DNA of 64,000 nucleotides, taken from an uncultured Porphyromonadaceae bacterium (GTDB taxonomy: Bacteria > Bacteroidota > Bacteroidia > Bacteroidales > Muribaculaceae). The notes below the pieces were generated by a model. That model ran no database searches. It was not told where the DNA came from and saw nothing but the letters and a program-made list of their open reading frames with translations. Location: the NCBI GenBank assembly GCA_902495245.1, contig CABUWI010000001.1, positions 186,001 to 250,000 on the forward strand. The letters run 5' to 3'. Shown here one piece after another: positions 55,237 through 63,820 of the stretch. Both the position numbers and the translations under genes were made by a program. Numbering within the stretch: the stretch's first letter is position 1; the number at the start of each line of letters is the position of its first letter.

Positions 55237-56177
55237 AAATCATAGTCGAATCGCACATTCCATTCATTTCGGGCATACTCGAAAATGCCGGTCATTCGGT
55301 AACATATCTTCCTCCTGAAGAGATTACGGCAAAAAGTGTCAGAGAAGCCGACGCGCTGATTGTGCGCACACGCACGCGGTGCGACAGCCAACTGCTTGAC
55401 GGCTCTAAAGTGAGCCTCATTGCCACAGCCACCATCGGCACCGACCACATTGACCTCGACTACTGCCGTCGCCGCGGCATCAGAGTCAGCAATGCGCCGG
55501 GCTGCAATGCTCCGGCCGTCGCCCAATACGTGCTTTCGGCCATAGGGCACCTGCGCCCCGGCTTGCGCCCGACCATCGGCATTGTAGGCGTGGGCCACGT
55601 AGGTTCCACCATAAAAAGATGGGCCGGGGCAAACGACTTCCCCACCCTGCTTTGCGACCCGCCGCTGGGCATGCCGGCCACTCTTGCCGACATTGCCGCC
55701 AATGCCGACATCATCACCTTCCATACGCCGCTTGACGAAACAACCCGCCACATGGCCGACGCTGCCTTCTTTGCCGCATGCCGCAGGCGTCCCATAGTAA
55801 TCAATGCGGCGCGCGGACCCGTTGTGGAGACCGGGGCGCTGATTGACGCGCTAAAATCGGGAAGCATCTCAGACGCCGTCATCGACTGCTGGGAGAACGA
55901 GCCGCGCATCAGTGCCGAACTGCTCGACCTTGCGGCAATCGCCACGCCCCACATTGCCGGCTATTCCATTCAAGGCAAACGCCGCGCCACGGCCATGGCC
56001 CTACATGCCATCGCCCCGTCGATTGACATTGCAATCGCCCCGGTGGCCCCGGCGCCGACACTCGACGAAATAACCGCAAGCTATGACCCGCTGGCCGACA
56101 CGAACAATCTGCGGGCAAACCCCGCTGATTTTGAAGCCCTGCGCAACGGATATGCGTTTCGCAAAGAGCCGGAATAA
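55233..56177 (+). CDS. pdxB: Erythronate-4-phosphate dehydrogenase, short form
   Basis: NAD-dependent oxidation of 4-phosphoerythronate in the DXP-dependent vitamin B6 pathway. The 314 residues follow PdxB: IVESHIPFISGILE, ADALIVRTRTRC, ATIGTDHIDLDYCRRRGIRVSNAPGCNAPAVAQYVLSAI, GIVGVGHVGS, and the D-2-hydroxyacid dehydrogenase triad Arg (NAARGPVV), Glu (DCWENEP) and His (TPHIAGYS). E. coli PdxB has 378 residues; the C-terminal dimerisation domain is clearly shorter here, ending soon after NPADFEALRNGYAFRKEPE. Confidence 0.93.
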   Translation: MKIIVESHIPFISGILENAGHSVTYLPPEEITAKSVREADALIVRTRTRCDSQLLDGSKVSLIATATIGTDHIDLDYCRRRGIRVSNAPGCNAPAVAQYVLSAIGHLRPGLRPTIGIVGVGHVGSTIKRWAGANDFPTLLCDPPLGMPATLADIAANADIITFHTPLDETTRHMADAAFFAACRRRPIVINAARGPVVETGALIDALKSGSISDAVIDCWENEPRISAELLDLAAIATPHIAGYSIQGKRRATAMALHAIAPSIDIAIAPVAPAPTLDEITASYDPLADTNNLRANPADFEALRNGYAFRKEPE

Positions 56178-56263
56178 ATGCAAATTTTCAACTTTTTTGC
56201 AGTTTTTATTGTTTTTTGATAGAAAATTGTGCGGTTCTTGCTCTATTTATAAATTATTTTGCG

Positions 56264-56271
56264 TAACTTTG
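56264..56271 (+). promoter_or_regulatory. rho promoter (-7 box)
   Basis: TAACTTTG in the context TTTTGCGTAACTTTGCGCC; a CTTG lies 23 bp upstream. Confidence 0.6.
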
Positions 56272-56298
56272 CGCCGTGATTTTGCCACAGGCCTTATC

Positions 56299-56370
56299 AT
56301 GATTCAATTACACGACTATTCAACTATTCTCAATTATCACCCGACAACCGTCCGTTTTTGCACTGCATGA
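56299..56370 (+). CDS. Candidate rho leader peptide (23 aa)
   Basis: ATG at 56299 to TGA at 56370 inside the rho leader, encoding MIQLHDYSTILNYHPTTVRF and three more residues. It lies between the rho promoter and the hairpin and resembles in position the rhoL leader peptide of E. coli. No similarity or ribosome-binding evidence supports it, so it may be chance. Confidence 0.2.
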   Translation: MIQLHDYSTILNYHPTTVRFCTA

Positions 56371-56495
56371 TCGGCAAAAATTTACCGAAAGCGAGGTAAA
56401 TTTTGAACTTCCAGAATGTTTTACAGATGACTGACCGGCAAAAAGGATTGCTATGGGCCTATGCGAGAATATGACCAAAAATATAATTCCCGTTT

Positions 56496-58508
56496 ATGGA
56501 AAACTATAAGTTAGACCAACTTCAAGAAATGAGCATCGAAAAGCTCACGGAAATTGCAACCGGCCTCGGTTTGAAGAAAATCGACCCGGCTGACCGTCAA
56601 CAGATTGCTTTTGACATCATCGACGCAGCAGCCGAAGTGGCAGCCGCAAGCACTCCCGCCAAGGAGCCCAAACGCCGCGGCCGCAAACCCAAAGCGTCCA
56701 AAAAAGAAGAAACAAAGACCGAGCCGATCGAAAGCGCCGAGGCCGCTGCCCCGGCCGCCGCTGCCGAACAGGCCGAAGAGGCGCGCCCCCAAAAGCGCGC
56801 CCGCAAGACTAAAGCCGCCAAAGAAAAAGAGCCCGAAGCTCCCAAGGCAGACAATGCCGACAGCGACACCCCGGCCGCTGAAAACGCCGATCAGCCCCAG
56901 CCCCGCGCAAAAAAGCGCGGCCGCAAGACTAAAGCCGCCAACGAGCAGCCCGAAGAACCCGCAGCCGCCAACGGCGCCAATCAACAGCCTGCAGCCGAAG
57001 AACAACAACCCGCCGAGGTCAGCGACGAAGCCGCCAAAGAAGCCCCGTTACCCGACAACAACGACCGCCCTGCGGCCGACACGGAACAGAAGCCGCAGCA
57101 GCAACGGCAAGATTTCCGCCCCCGCTCCGACTCAAGCTTCAACGATTTCTTTCCGGTTACGCGCCACAACGCACGCCAGTTCAAACCGCGCACCGAACAG
57201 CAGCGTCAGGAAGATGCCGAACGCCGCGCGGCCGAGGCCGAAGCCGAGGCAAACGCGCCTATCGTGCTCACCGAGCCGGGCCAGCAGGCACAGCTCAACC
57301 AGATGAACAACAAGCGCAACAAGTTTGACCGCCGAAACAACCAGCAGAACCAGCAGCAGAACCGCATTATGGAAGTCGCCGCTAAATTCGACGGCATCAT
57401 CAAGACCGAAGGCGTGCTTGAAATCGACCCGCAAGGCTTCGGATTCCTGCGTTCGAGCGACTACAACTATATGCCCTCGCCCGACGACGTGCTGCTGACT
57501 CAATATCAGATCAAACAGCTCGGCCTCAAGACCGGCGACGTTGTCGAAGCCACTGTGCGCCCGCCCCACGAAGGCGAAAAATATTACCCCCTCACCGAGG
57601 TCCTTTCAGTCAACGGCCGCGACCCACGCGTTTTGCGCGACCGTCAGAACTTTGAACATCTCACTCCCCTCTTCCCCGACGAAAAGTTCCGTCTGTGCGG
57701 CTCGCCGGTTACCACCAACCTGTCGACACGCGTGGTCGACATGTTCGCCCCCATCGGCAAGGGCCAGCGCGCCCTCATCGTCGCCCCGCCCAAAACCGGT
57801 AAGACAATTCTGCTGAAAGACATTGCCAACGCCATCGCGCAGAATCACCCCGAAACCTACATCATGATTCTGCTCATCGACGAGCGCCCCGAAGAAGTAA
57901 CCGACATGAAGCGCACTGTCAACGCCGAAGTCATCGCCTCGACATTCGACGAACCCGCCGACCGCCACGTGCGCATTGCCAACATCGTTCTTGAAAAGGC
58001 TAAACGCATGGTCGAGAGCGGCCACGACGTCGTGATTCTGCTTGACTCGATTACCCGTCTGGCCCGCGCGTTCAACACCGTGGCACCCGGTTCGGGCAAG
58101 ATTCTGTCGGGCGGTGTCGACGCCAACGCCCTGCAAAAGCCCAAACGCTTTTTCGGCGCCGCCCGCAACATTGAAAACGGCGGTTCGCTGACCATCATAG
58201 CCACGGCTCTCACGGAAACGTCGTCGAAAATGGACGAAGTCATCTTTGAAGAGTTCAAGGGCACGGGCAACATGGAACTGCAGCTCGACCGCAAACTGTC
58301 GAACAAGCGCGTATTCCCGGCTGTGGACATCATGGCCTCGTCGACGCGCCGCGACGACCTGCTGCTTCCCAAGGAAACGATTCAGCGCATGTGGATTATG
58401 CGCCGCTTCCTGAGCGACCGCACATCAATCGAGGCCATGGAGTTCATCAAAGACCGCATGGAGCGCACACAGAGCAACGACGAACTGCTGCGCACCATGG
58501 GCGACTAA
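56496..58508 (+). CDS. rho: Transcription termination factor Rho with a long disordered N-terminal insertion
   Basis: Hexameric RNA translocase that ends transcription. The 670 residues (E. coli 419) consist of an N-terminal Rho-N helical domain (1-45), a 235-residue low-complexity region rich in Ala, Glu, Lys, Pro and Gln with three basic motifs ([27 protein letters not shown]), an RNA-binding cold-shock domain ([26 protein letters not shown]) and the ATPase core with Walker A APPKTGKT near 430-437, [15 protein letters not shown] and the secondary RNA site region [21 protein letters not shown]. In Bacteroides thetaiotaomicron a similar Rho region is reported to drive phase separation. Confidence 0.97.
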   Translation: MENYKLDQLQEMSIEKLTEIATGLGLKKIDPADRQQIAFDIIDAAAEVAAASTPAKEPKRRGRKPKASKKEETKTEPIESAEAAAPAAAAEQAEEARPQKRARKTKAAKEKEPEAPKADNADSDTPAAENADQPQPRAKKRGRKTKAANEQPEEPAAANGANQQPAAEEQQPAEVSDEAAKEAPLPDNNDRPAADTEQKPQQQRQDFRPRSDSSFNDFFPVTRHNARQFKPRTEQQRQEDAERRAAEAEAEANAPIVLTEPGQQAQLNQMNNKRNKFDRRNNQQNQQQNRIMEVAAKFDGIIKTEGVLEIDPQGFGFLRSSDYNYMPSPDDVLLTQYQIKQLGLKTGDVVEATVRPPHEGEKYYPLTEVLSVNGRDPRVLRDRQNFEHLTPLFPDEKFRLCGSPVTTNLSTRVVDMFAPIGKGQRALIVAPPKTGKTILLKDIANAIAQNHPETYIMILLIDERPEEVTDMKRTVNAEVIASTFDEPADRHVRIANIVLEKAKRMVESGHDVVILLDSITRLARAFNTVAPGSGKILSGGVDANALQKPKRFFGAARNIENGGSLTIIATALTETSSKMDEVIFEEFKGTGNMELQLDRKLSNKRVFPAVDIMASSTRRDDLLLPKETIQRMWIMRRFLSDRTSIEAMEFIKDRMERTQSNDELLRTMGD

Positions 58509-58559
58509 GACTAAACATAAGCCGGCAAATGCGCGTTTTAGAAATAAAAACAAAAAATT

Positions 58560-58928
58560 ATGGAATCAACACGTCAAGTCAAAATATCGCGCCTGCTACA
58601 GAAAGAACTCAGTGAAATTTTCCGCCGCGAAACCGCCAAGATGGGCAACATCATGGTGTCGGTAAGCTCCGTAAAAGTCTCGCCCGACTTGAGTGTAGCA
58701 AAGGCCTATCTGTCGGTATTCCCGTCAGAAAACGCTCCCGAAGTCATTGAAAACATCAACCGTCAGGCAAAGACCGTGCGCTATGAACTCGCCCAGCGCA
58801 CGCGTTTCCAGCTGCGTCGCTGCCCCGAACTTCAATTCTATATTGACGACTCGCTCGACTATCTGGAAAACATTGACCGCCTGCTCGGCGAAGACAAGCC
58901 TTCGGCGGGGTCCGCGCCTGAAAATTGA
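58560..58928 (+). CDS. rbfA: Ribosome-binding factor A
   Basis: Small KH-fold protein that matures the 5' end of 16S rRNA; 122 residues. Typical pattern: QVKISRLLQKELSEIFRRE, VSVSSVKVSPDLSVAKAYLSVFP, VRYELAQRTRFQLRRCPELQFYIDDSLDY. It follows rho by 51 bp, and its stop codon overlaps the TTG start of the next gene. Confidence 0.95.
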   Translation: MESTRQVKISRLLQKELSEIFRRETAKMGNIMVSVSSVKVSPDLSVAKAYLSVFPSENAPEVIENINRQAKTVRYELAQRTRFQLRRCPELQFYIDDSLDYLENIDRLLGEDKPSAGSAPEN

Positions 58929-60118
58929 AAGTATCGCTGCGCATAGCCCTGCGCTATCTGTTTGCGCCGAAATCTCACTCGGCCGTCAACATCATCTCGA
59001 TGGTGGCGATGGCCGGTATTGCCTTGGCCACTGCCGCGCTGGTAGTGGTCATGAGCGTTTTCAACGGGTTTCATTCGCTGATTGAGTCGCGTCTGTCAGT
59101 GCTCGACGCTCCGGTGTCGGTTATGCCGCTGGAAGGCAAGACGCTTGCCGGTGTCGACTCTCTGTGCAGCCTTCTCGAAGAGTGCCCGTCGATTGACCGC
59201 GCCACTCCGCTGATTGAAGAACGGGCATTGGCCATGGCCGGCGGCCGGCAGATGACCGTCAGGCTGCGTGGCATATCTCCCGACCTTTACGACATGTTCA
59301 AAGACATATGCCCGGCCGGCGAGCCGTGGCAAGACTATCATCCGGCGGCCGCACCGGCCGTAGTAAGCGTCGGAGTGGCCAACCGGCTCGAACTGCCCGT
59401 CGGACGCGAGGAACTGCTTCACCTCTACGTTCCGCGGCGCAAAGGCCGAATCAATCCCGCCAACCCTATGTCGGCATTCCGCGCGGATTCGGTGGCGCCA
59501 AGCGCCGTCTATATGCTCAACCAGCAGGAACTTGACGCGGACATAGTGTATGCGCCGATTGAAACGGTGGCCAACCTGCTGCAACTCAATGACGAAGCGA
59601 CTGAAATTGCCGTCTACCCATCAGGCAAGACGGAAAAGGCGCTCAAAGATGCGCGCCGCGTGTTGCCCGAGGGCATGCGCGTGGCGACCTTGCAAGAGCG
59701 TCAAAGCGGCTCATTCCAGATTGTAAATATGGAAAAATGGCTGACGTTTCTGCTGCTCGGATTCATCATGGTCATCGCGTCGTTCAACATAATCTCGTCG
59801 CTATCGCTGCTGATTATCGAAAAAGAGCCGAACGCCGAGACGCTGCGGGCCATAGGCGCGTCGCCGTCAATGGTGCGCGGCATCTATCGCATCGAGGGCA
59901 TGCTGATTACCGGCATCGGTGCCATAACGGGCCTTATTGTCGGCTCGCTGCTCAGCATCGGCCAGGAGCGCTTCGGTTGGGTCAAGCTGGCAGGCGACAC
60001 AGACATGCTTTCCGTAACCGCCTACCCCGTCGACTTCCACATTGCCGACCTGCTGCCCATCGCCCTTCTCAGCATCGCCATCGGCCTCGCCGCATCGGCC
60101 ATCTCCACCCGAAAATAA
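58925..60118 (+). CDS. lolE: LolC/LolE-type ABC permease (lipoprotein release)
   Basis: FtsX-like permease of 397 residues with four transmembrane helices: one at the N-terminus after RIALRYLFAPKSHSAVNIISMVAMAGIALATAAL, a large periplasmic domain (about 50-265) and three C-terminal helices (LLLGFIMVIASFNIISSLSLLIIEKEPNAETLRAIGASPSMVRGIYRIEGMLITG). This arrangement matches LolC/E, which extract lipoproteins from the inner membrane. The start is TTG within TTGA, overlapping the rbfA stop; no ATG occurs until codon 26. The ATPase LolD is not adjacent. Confidence 0.9.
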   Translation: MKVSLRIALRYLFAPKSHSAVNIISMVAMAGIALATAALVVVMSVFNGFHSLIESRLSVLDAPVSVMPLEGKTLAGVDSLCSLLEECPSIDRATPLIEERALAMAGGRQMTVRLRGISPDLYDMFKDICPAGEPWQDYHPAAAPAVVSVGVANRLELPVGREELLHLYVPRRKGRINPANPMSAFRADSVAPSAVYMLNQQELDADIVYAPIETVANLLQLNDEATEIAVYPSGKTEKALKDARRVLPEGMRVATLQERQSGSFQIVNMEKWLTFLLLGFIMVIASFNIISSLSLLIIEKEPNAETLRAIGASPSMVRGIYRIEGMLITGIGAITGLIVGSLLSIGQERFGWVKLAGDTDMLSVTAYPVDFHIADLLPIALLSIAIGLAASAISTRK

Positions 60119-60121
60119 TCC

Positions 60122-61021
60122 CTACATAATTTTTACGGAGGAAGGGGTAACCTCGAGGCTGACCTCAGCGCCTTCGATGAAAGGCAGATTGCCGTCGATA
60201 TGGCCGAAGGGTGCGCCGAAGGCCACGGGGCATGACATGAGCGACGTGAAGCGGGCAATCATTGAATACATATCCGCCCAGTCGGCGCTCGGGCTATAGT
60301 CGGTGAACTGCCCGACGACGAGTCCGCGCAGGGTGTCGAGCACGCCAGAAAGACTGAGGCGCCATAACATGCGCTCTACCTTGTAAATCGGCTCGCTGAC
60401 GTCTTCGATGACCAGAATAGAATCGGGCTGCAACAGATTGAAGGGAGTCCCGACCAGCGCGTCGAGCACCGCAAGGTTGCCGCCTATGAGCGTGCCGGTC
60501 GCCCTGCCCTCGCGGTTGAGCGGATGCGCCGGAAACTCTACGGGCGGCATACGGCCTGTGCGCAGAATTTCGATGAGACGTCGGTTAGCTTCGTCGCCCG
60601 GGCAGCGCCTCAGAGTCAACTCCTTGGCCATGGAACAATGTATCGACCTGAACCCGCGCTCATGGGCCAGCGCATGGAGAGCGGAGATGTCGCTGAACCC
60701 GGCAATCCACACCGGCCGATGCAGGCGTAAACGCGGCAGCAACTGCACTGCGCCGTAGCCACCGCGACCGCATAGAATCGCCTTTACGGCCGGATTATCT
60801 ATCGCCGCCTGAAAATCGTCCTGGCGCTCATCGAGCGTGCCTGAAAACGAGCCGACGCGCCCGGCGGCATGCGGCATTACCTGCACACCGAAACCTTCGG
60901 CGCGCAAGGCAGCTGCCGCGCCGTCAACGAGCTGCGGGTCGACCGCCGACGCGGGCGACGCAATGGCAATCACGTCTCCCGGCCCAAGCACGGGGGGCGT
61001 TACTATCAGTCGGCCAGACAT
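60122..61021 (-). CDS. ldcA: LD-carboxypeptidase (MEROPS S66)
   Basis: Cytoplasmic peptidase that removes the terminal D-Ala from murein tetrapeptides in cell-wall recycling; 299 residues. The nucleophile is Ser110 in WIAGFSDISALH, the Glu lies in SILVIEDVSEPIYKVERML and the His in FGAPFGHIDGNLPFIEG. CGRGGYGAVQLLPRL is also typical. It overlaps the CobW gene by 16 bp and converges on lolE with a 3-bp gap. Confidence 0.93.
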   Translation of the reverse strand: MSGRLIVTPPVLGPGDVIAIASPASAVDPQLVDGAAAALRAEGFGVQVMPHAAGRVGSFSGTLDERQDDFQAAIDNPAVKAILCGRGGYGAVQLLPRLRLHRPVWIAGFSDISALHALAHERGFRSIHCSMAKELTLRRCPGDEANRRLIEILRTGRMPPVEFPAHPLNREGRATGTLIGGNLAVLDALVGTPFNLLQPDSILVIEDVSEPIYKVERMLWRLSLSGVLDTLRGLVVGQFTDYSPSADWADMYSMIARFTSLMSCPVAFGAPFGHIDGNLPFIEGAEVSLEVTPSSVKIM

Positions 61022-62283
61022 GAGTCGAGACCCTTGATAATTGCTTCCTTGTCGAGATTGCGGCCGATGAAGACGAGTTTGACCATGCGGTCGCCGTATT
61101 CATCGTCCCAGTCGCGGCGCAACTGCGGATCGCGGGCCATCATCACCTCCAGCTCTTCGGCAGGTGCCGTAGCGAACCAATAGCCGGCCGGTTTAAGATT
61201 TTTCTGCACTCCGGCCTGCTCAAAGAGATAGCACATGTCGCGGTTATTCGAGAAATAGCAGAGACCCTTGCAGCGAATCACATTTGCGGGCCAATGCTTG
61301 CCCACAAAATAGTCAAACTTATTCAAATCGAGCGGCTTGCGGTTGAAGTAGAGAAAGGTCTCAATTCCGTAATGAAGATGGGCGTGATGCGCCTCACACT
61401 CGTGGCAATGGCAATGCTCGCCATGCTCATGCCGGTGGTGGTGATGGCGCTCATGTTCTTCGTGGTCATGCTCCTCGTGGTCATGGTGGTGTTCGTGTTC
61501 GTGTTCGTGCTCCTCGTCCTCTTCTTCGTCATCATCGTGATGGCCTTCGATTTCGCGCACCCACGTGGCCGACGTAGCCACCTTTTCAAAGTCGAACAGG
61601 CCGGTGTTGACAATCTCGTCGAGATTGACGCGGCAATAGTCGGCTTCGATGATTTTTGCCTTTGGCTGGAGGGCGCGGATAACGGCGCGAACTCTTCCGG
61701 CCTCTTCATGCGACACTTCTGAAATCTTATTCAGAATCACTACATTGCAGAACTCAACCTGCTGAATCACCAGGTTCTCGATGTCATCGTCGGTGCGGTC
61801 AAACGCCGTCAGGTTCTCGCCACAACCGAACTCCGAGGCCATGCGCAAAGCGTCGACCACGGTGCAGATGCAGTCAAGTTTCGGCGTTCCGTGCTTGCCG
61901 AACTCGCCCGAAGGGTCTGCCATGGTGCATATTGTCTGAGCAATGGGCGCAGGCTCGCAAATTCCGCTCGCCTCAATCACTATGTAGTCGAACCGCCCAG
62001 TGGCGATAATATCGTCGAGCTGTTTCATCAGGTCGGTCTGCAACGAGCAGCAGATGCAGCCGTTTTGCAGAGCAATCAAGTCGCCCGAGTTTTCATCTTT
62101 GCCCACGATGCCGCCTTTCTGAATCAGGTCCGCATCAATGTTAACCTCGCCTATATCGTTGACAATCACGGCAAATTTGATTCCGCGGCGATTGGCAAGA
62201 ATGTCGTTGAGCAACGTGGTTTTTCCGCTACCCAGATAGCCCGTGAGCAGCAAAACGGGTACGATATTTTCAGTATGTGTCAT
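61006..62283 (-). CDS. CobW/YjiA-type G3E GTPase with a long His-rich insert
   Basis: Metal-chaperone GTPase of 425 residues. Walker A GYLGSGKT at 15-22, Walker B-type ADxxGxC region EASGICEPAPIA, the metal-binding CxCC in NGCICCSL (75-80), NKIS at 185-188 and a C-terminal CobW_C domain (about 305-405). Between the domains (248-304) lies a run of His, Glu and Asp ending in EHCHCHECEAHH, well suited to buffer Zn, Ni or Co. Relatives deliver Zn to target enzymes. The metal and client are unknown. It has a -7 box (TAATTTTG) 22 bp upstream and overlaps ldcA. Confidence 0.92.
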   Translation of the reverse strand: MTHTENIVPVLLLTGYLGSGKTTLLNDILANRRGIKFAVIVNDIGEVNIDADLIQKGGIVGKDENSGDLIALQNGCICCSLQTDLMKQLDDIIATGRFDYIVIEASGICEPAPIAQTICTMADPSGEFGKHGTPKLDCICTVVDALRMASEFGCGENLTAFDRTDDDIENLVIQQVEFCNVVILNKISEVSHEEAGRVRAVIRALQPKAKIIEADYCRVNLDEIVNTGLFDFEKVATSATWVREIEGHHDDDEEEDEEHEHEHEHHHDHEEHDHEEHERHHHHRHEHGEHCHCHECEAHHAHLHYGIETFLYFNRKPLDLNKFDYFVGKHWPANVIRCKGLCYFSNNRDMCYLFEQAGVQKNLKPAGYWFATAPAEELEVMMARDPQLRRDWDDEYGDRMVKLVFIGRNLDKEAIIKGLDSCLAD

Positions 62284-62304
62284 AAGCGTTTATGTTTAGC
62301 GGCA

Positions 62305-62312
62305 CAAAATTA
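62305..62312 (-). promoter_or_regulatory. Putative CobW GTPase gene promoter (-7 box)
   Basis: Minus-strand TAATTTTG, back to back with a TAACTTCG box of the plus-strand gene. No Zur-like palindrome is apparent. Confidence 0.45.
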
Positions 62313-62325
62313 CAAATTTTTTGCG

Positions 62326-62333
62326 TAACTTCG
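62326..62333 (+). promoter_or_regulatory. Putative SDR gene promoter (-7 box, one mismatch)
   Basis: TAACTTCG, preceded by TTTTTTGCG as in other promoters here, 15 bp upstream of the ATG at 62348. Confidence 0.4.
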
Positions 62334-62347
62334 CAGAAAATTTTTTG

Positions 62348-63766
62348 ATGATGAAGAAGACAATTTGCGTTACAGGCGCCACGGGCACTATGGGCATGGC
62401 GACTCTTAGAGAACTCGCTCCGCGCGCCGACCGATTCGACATAACCGTTCTTGCCCGTCCGAGCAAGACCAACCGCAACAAGCTGAAGCCCTACATGTCG
62501 CTGCCGAGCTTCAAAGTTGTGTGGGGCGACCTGTGCAACTACGAAGACGTCAAAGCGGCCGCAGCCAATGCCGACTACGTTCTGCACATGGGCGGAATGG
62601 TGAGTCCCGCTGCCGATTATCACCCTCAACAAACCCGAAAAGTCAATGTCGAGGCTGCCCGCAACATCGCGCGCGCCGTGCTCGAAGGCCCCAAAGCCGA
62701 GACCGCCAAAGTTGTGTACATCGGCTCGGTGGCGCAGCTTGGCGACCGGCGGCCGCCGCTGCACTGGGGACGCACCGGCGATCCGCTCGCGGCCTCGGAA
62801 GGTGATGCTTACGCTCTGTCAAAAATCGAGGCAGAGCGCGCAATTGTCGATTCAGGCCTGAAACACTGGGTGGCCATCAGGCAGACCGGCATTCTTTATC
62901 CGGGACTGCTGCTGAAGGGTTCTGATCCGATAACGTTCCATGTGCCGCTGCGAGGCATGCTCGAATGGGCCACCGACGAAGACTCCGGCCGACTGATAGC
63001 CAACATATGTGAACCCTCCGTTCCCGACCGTTTCTGGAACAAGTTCTATAACCTCGGCTCGGGCGAGAGCTACCGACTGACCAACTACGAGTTTGAGAAA
63101 CTGCTGCTGAAAGCGCTGGGCGTGCCCGCACCCGACAAGGTGTTCAACGCCGACTGGTTCGCGACCCGCAGTTTCCACGGTCAATGGTGGCAGGACTCTG
63201 ACCGTCTGCAGGAACTGGTGCCGTTTCGCAGCGGCGAACCGTGCACCGACTATTTCAAGCGCATGGCCTCGATGGTGCCCTGGTATTTCAAACTGGCGCC
63301 TCTCGCTCCGGCAGCGCTGATAAAGGCCGGCATGAAAACCGTGGCCATGCGCAAGCCGCTTGGCACCCTCTACTGGCTGCGCAACGGAATCGACGACAAA
63401 ATCCGCATTCACTTCGGTTCGGTCGACGAGTGGAAAAGCATTCCCGGCTGGAAGCAGCAGATTGAGGAGCTTGAACACTATCCAGCCGACGAGCCGCGCG
63501 GTTCGCGCCACGCTCCGGCAGCCACCGGAATCGACCATGGATATGACGAGTCGAAACCTGCCTCACAGCTCACTCTTGACGACATGAAGCAAAAGGCCGC
63601 GCATCACGGCGGCAAGTGCCTGAGCCCCGCAATGGCCACGGGCGACATGGCCACGCTTCTCGACTGGGAATGTGCCGAAGGCCATCGGTTCAAGGCGTCG
63701 CCGGCGCTGGTGCTTCTCGGCGGCCACTGGTGTCCCGAGTGTCAGCGTCGTCGCATGGGATTTTAG
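62348..63766 (+). CDS. Extended SDR (NAD-dependent epimerase/dehydratase) with C-terminal zinc finger
   Basis: A 472-residue protein from the ATG at 62348 (MMKKTICVTGATGTMG; the next ATG is also possible). Residues 4-310 form an extended short-chain dehydrogenase with the NAD site GATGTMGMATL, YVLHMGGMVSPAADYHP and the active-site pair in YALSKIEAE (Tyr-x3-Lys). A middle region (310-400) is unassigned. The C-terminus holds a treble-clef-like zinc site: Cys424 in GGKCLS, Cys442 and His446 in WECAEGHRF, Cys462 and Cys465 in HWCPEC. The substrate is unknown; the zinc finger is an unusual attachment for an SDR. Confidence 0.85.
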   Translation: MMKKTICVTGATGTMGMATLRELAPRADRFDITVLARPSKTNRNKLKPYMSLPSFKVVWGDLCNYEDVKAAAANADYVLHMGGMVSPAADYHPQQTRKVNVEAARNIARAVLEGPKAETAKVVYIGSVAQLGDRRPPLHWGRTGDPLAASEGDAYALSKIEAERAIVDSGLKHWVAIRQTGILYPGLLLKGSDPITFHVPLRGMLEWATDEDSGRLIANICEPSVPDRFWNKFYNLGSGESYRLTNYEFEKLLLKALGVPAPDKVFNADWFATRSFHGQWWQDSDRLQELVPFRSGEPCTDYFKRMASMVPWYFKLAPLAPAALIKAGMKTVAMRKPLGTLYWLRNGIDDKIRIHFGSVDEWKSIPGWKQQIEELEHYPADEPRGSRHAPAATGIDHGYDESKPASQLTLDDMKQKAAHHGGKCLSPAMATGDMATLLDWECAEGHRFKASPALVLLGGHWCPECQRRRMGF

Positions 63767-63820
63767 AGAATTTTAAGCATAAGCAATATTTTTTTGCCGT
63801 TCGAGCGTTATATATAGCGA

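Larger units (their letters stand above)
56178..56495 (+). promoter_or_regulatory. rho: rho leader region
   Basis: This 318-bp gap without a confirmed gene holds a -7 box (TAACTTTG, 56264-56271) and an untranslated leader of about 218 nt. Within the leader are a candidate 23-codon ORF (56299-56370), a hairpin of AAAATTTACC (56377-56386) with GGTAAATTTT (56395-56404), and a 13-bp direct repeat TGAYCGGCAAAAA at 56368-56380 and 56432-56444. Rho autoregulates through its leader in E. coli, so this may be an autoregulatory region; that is inference. Confidence 0.55.

Noticed and set aside
61294..61722. Plus-strand frame with very hydrophobic Met/Val-rich product
   Set aside because: Reverse complement of the His-rich tract of the CobW gene; low complexity explains the apparent membrane helices.
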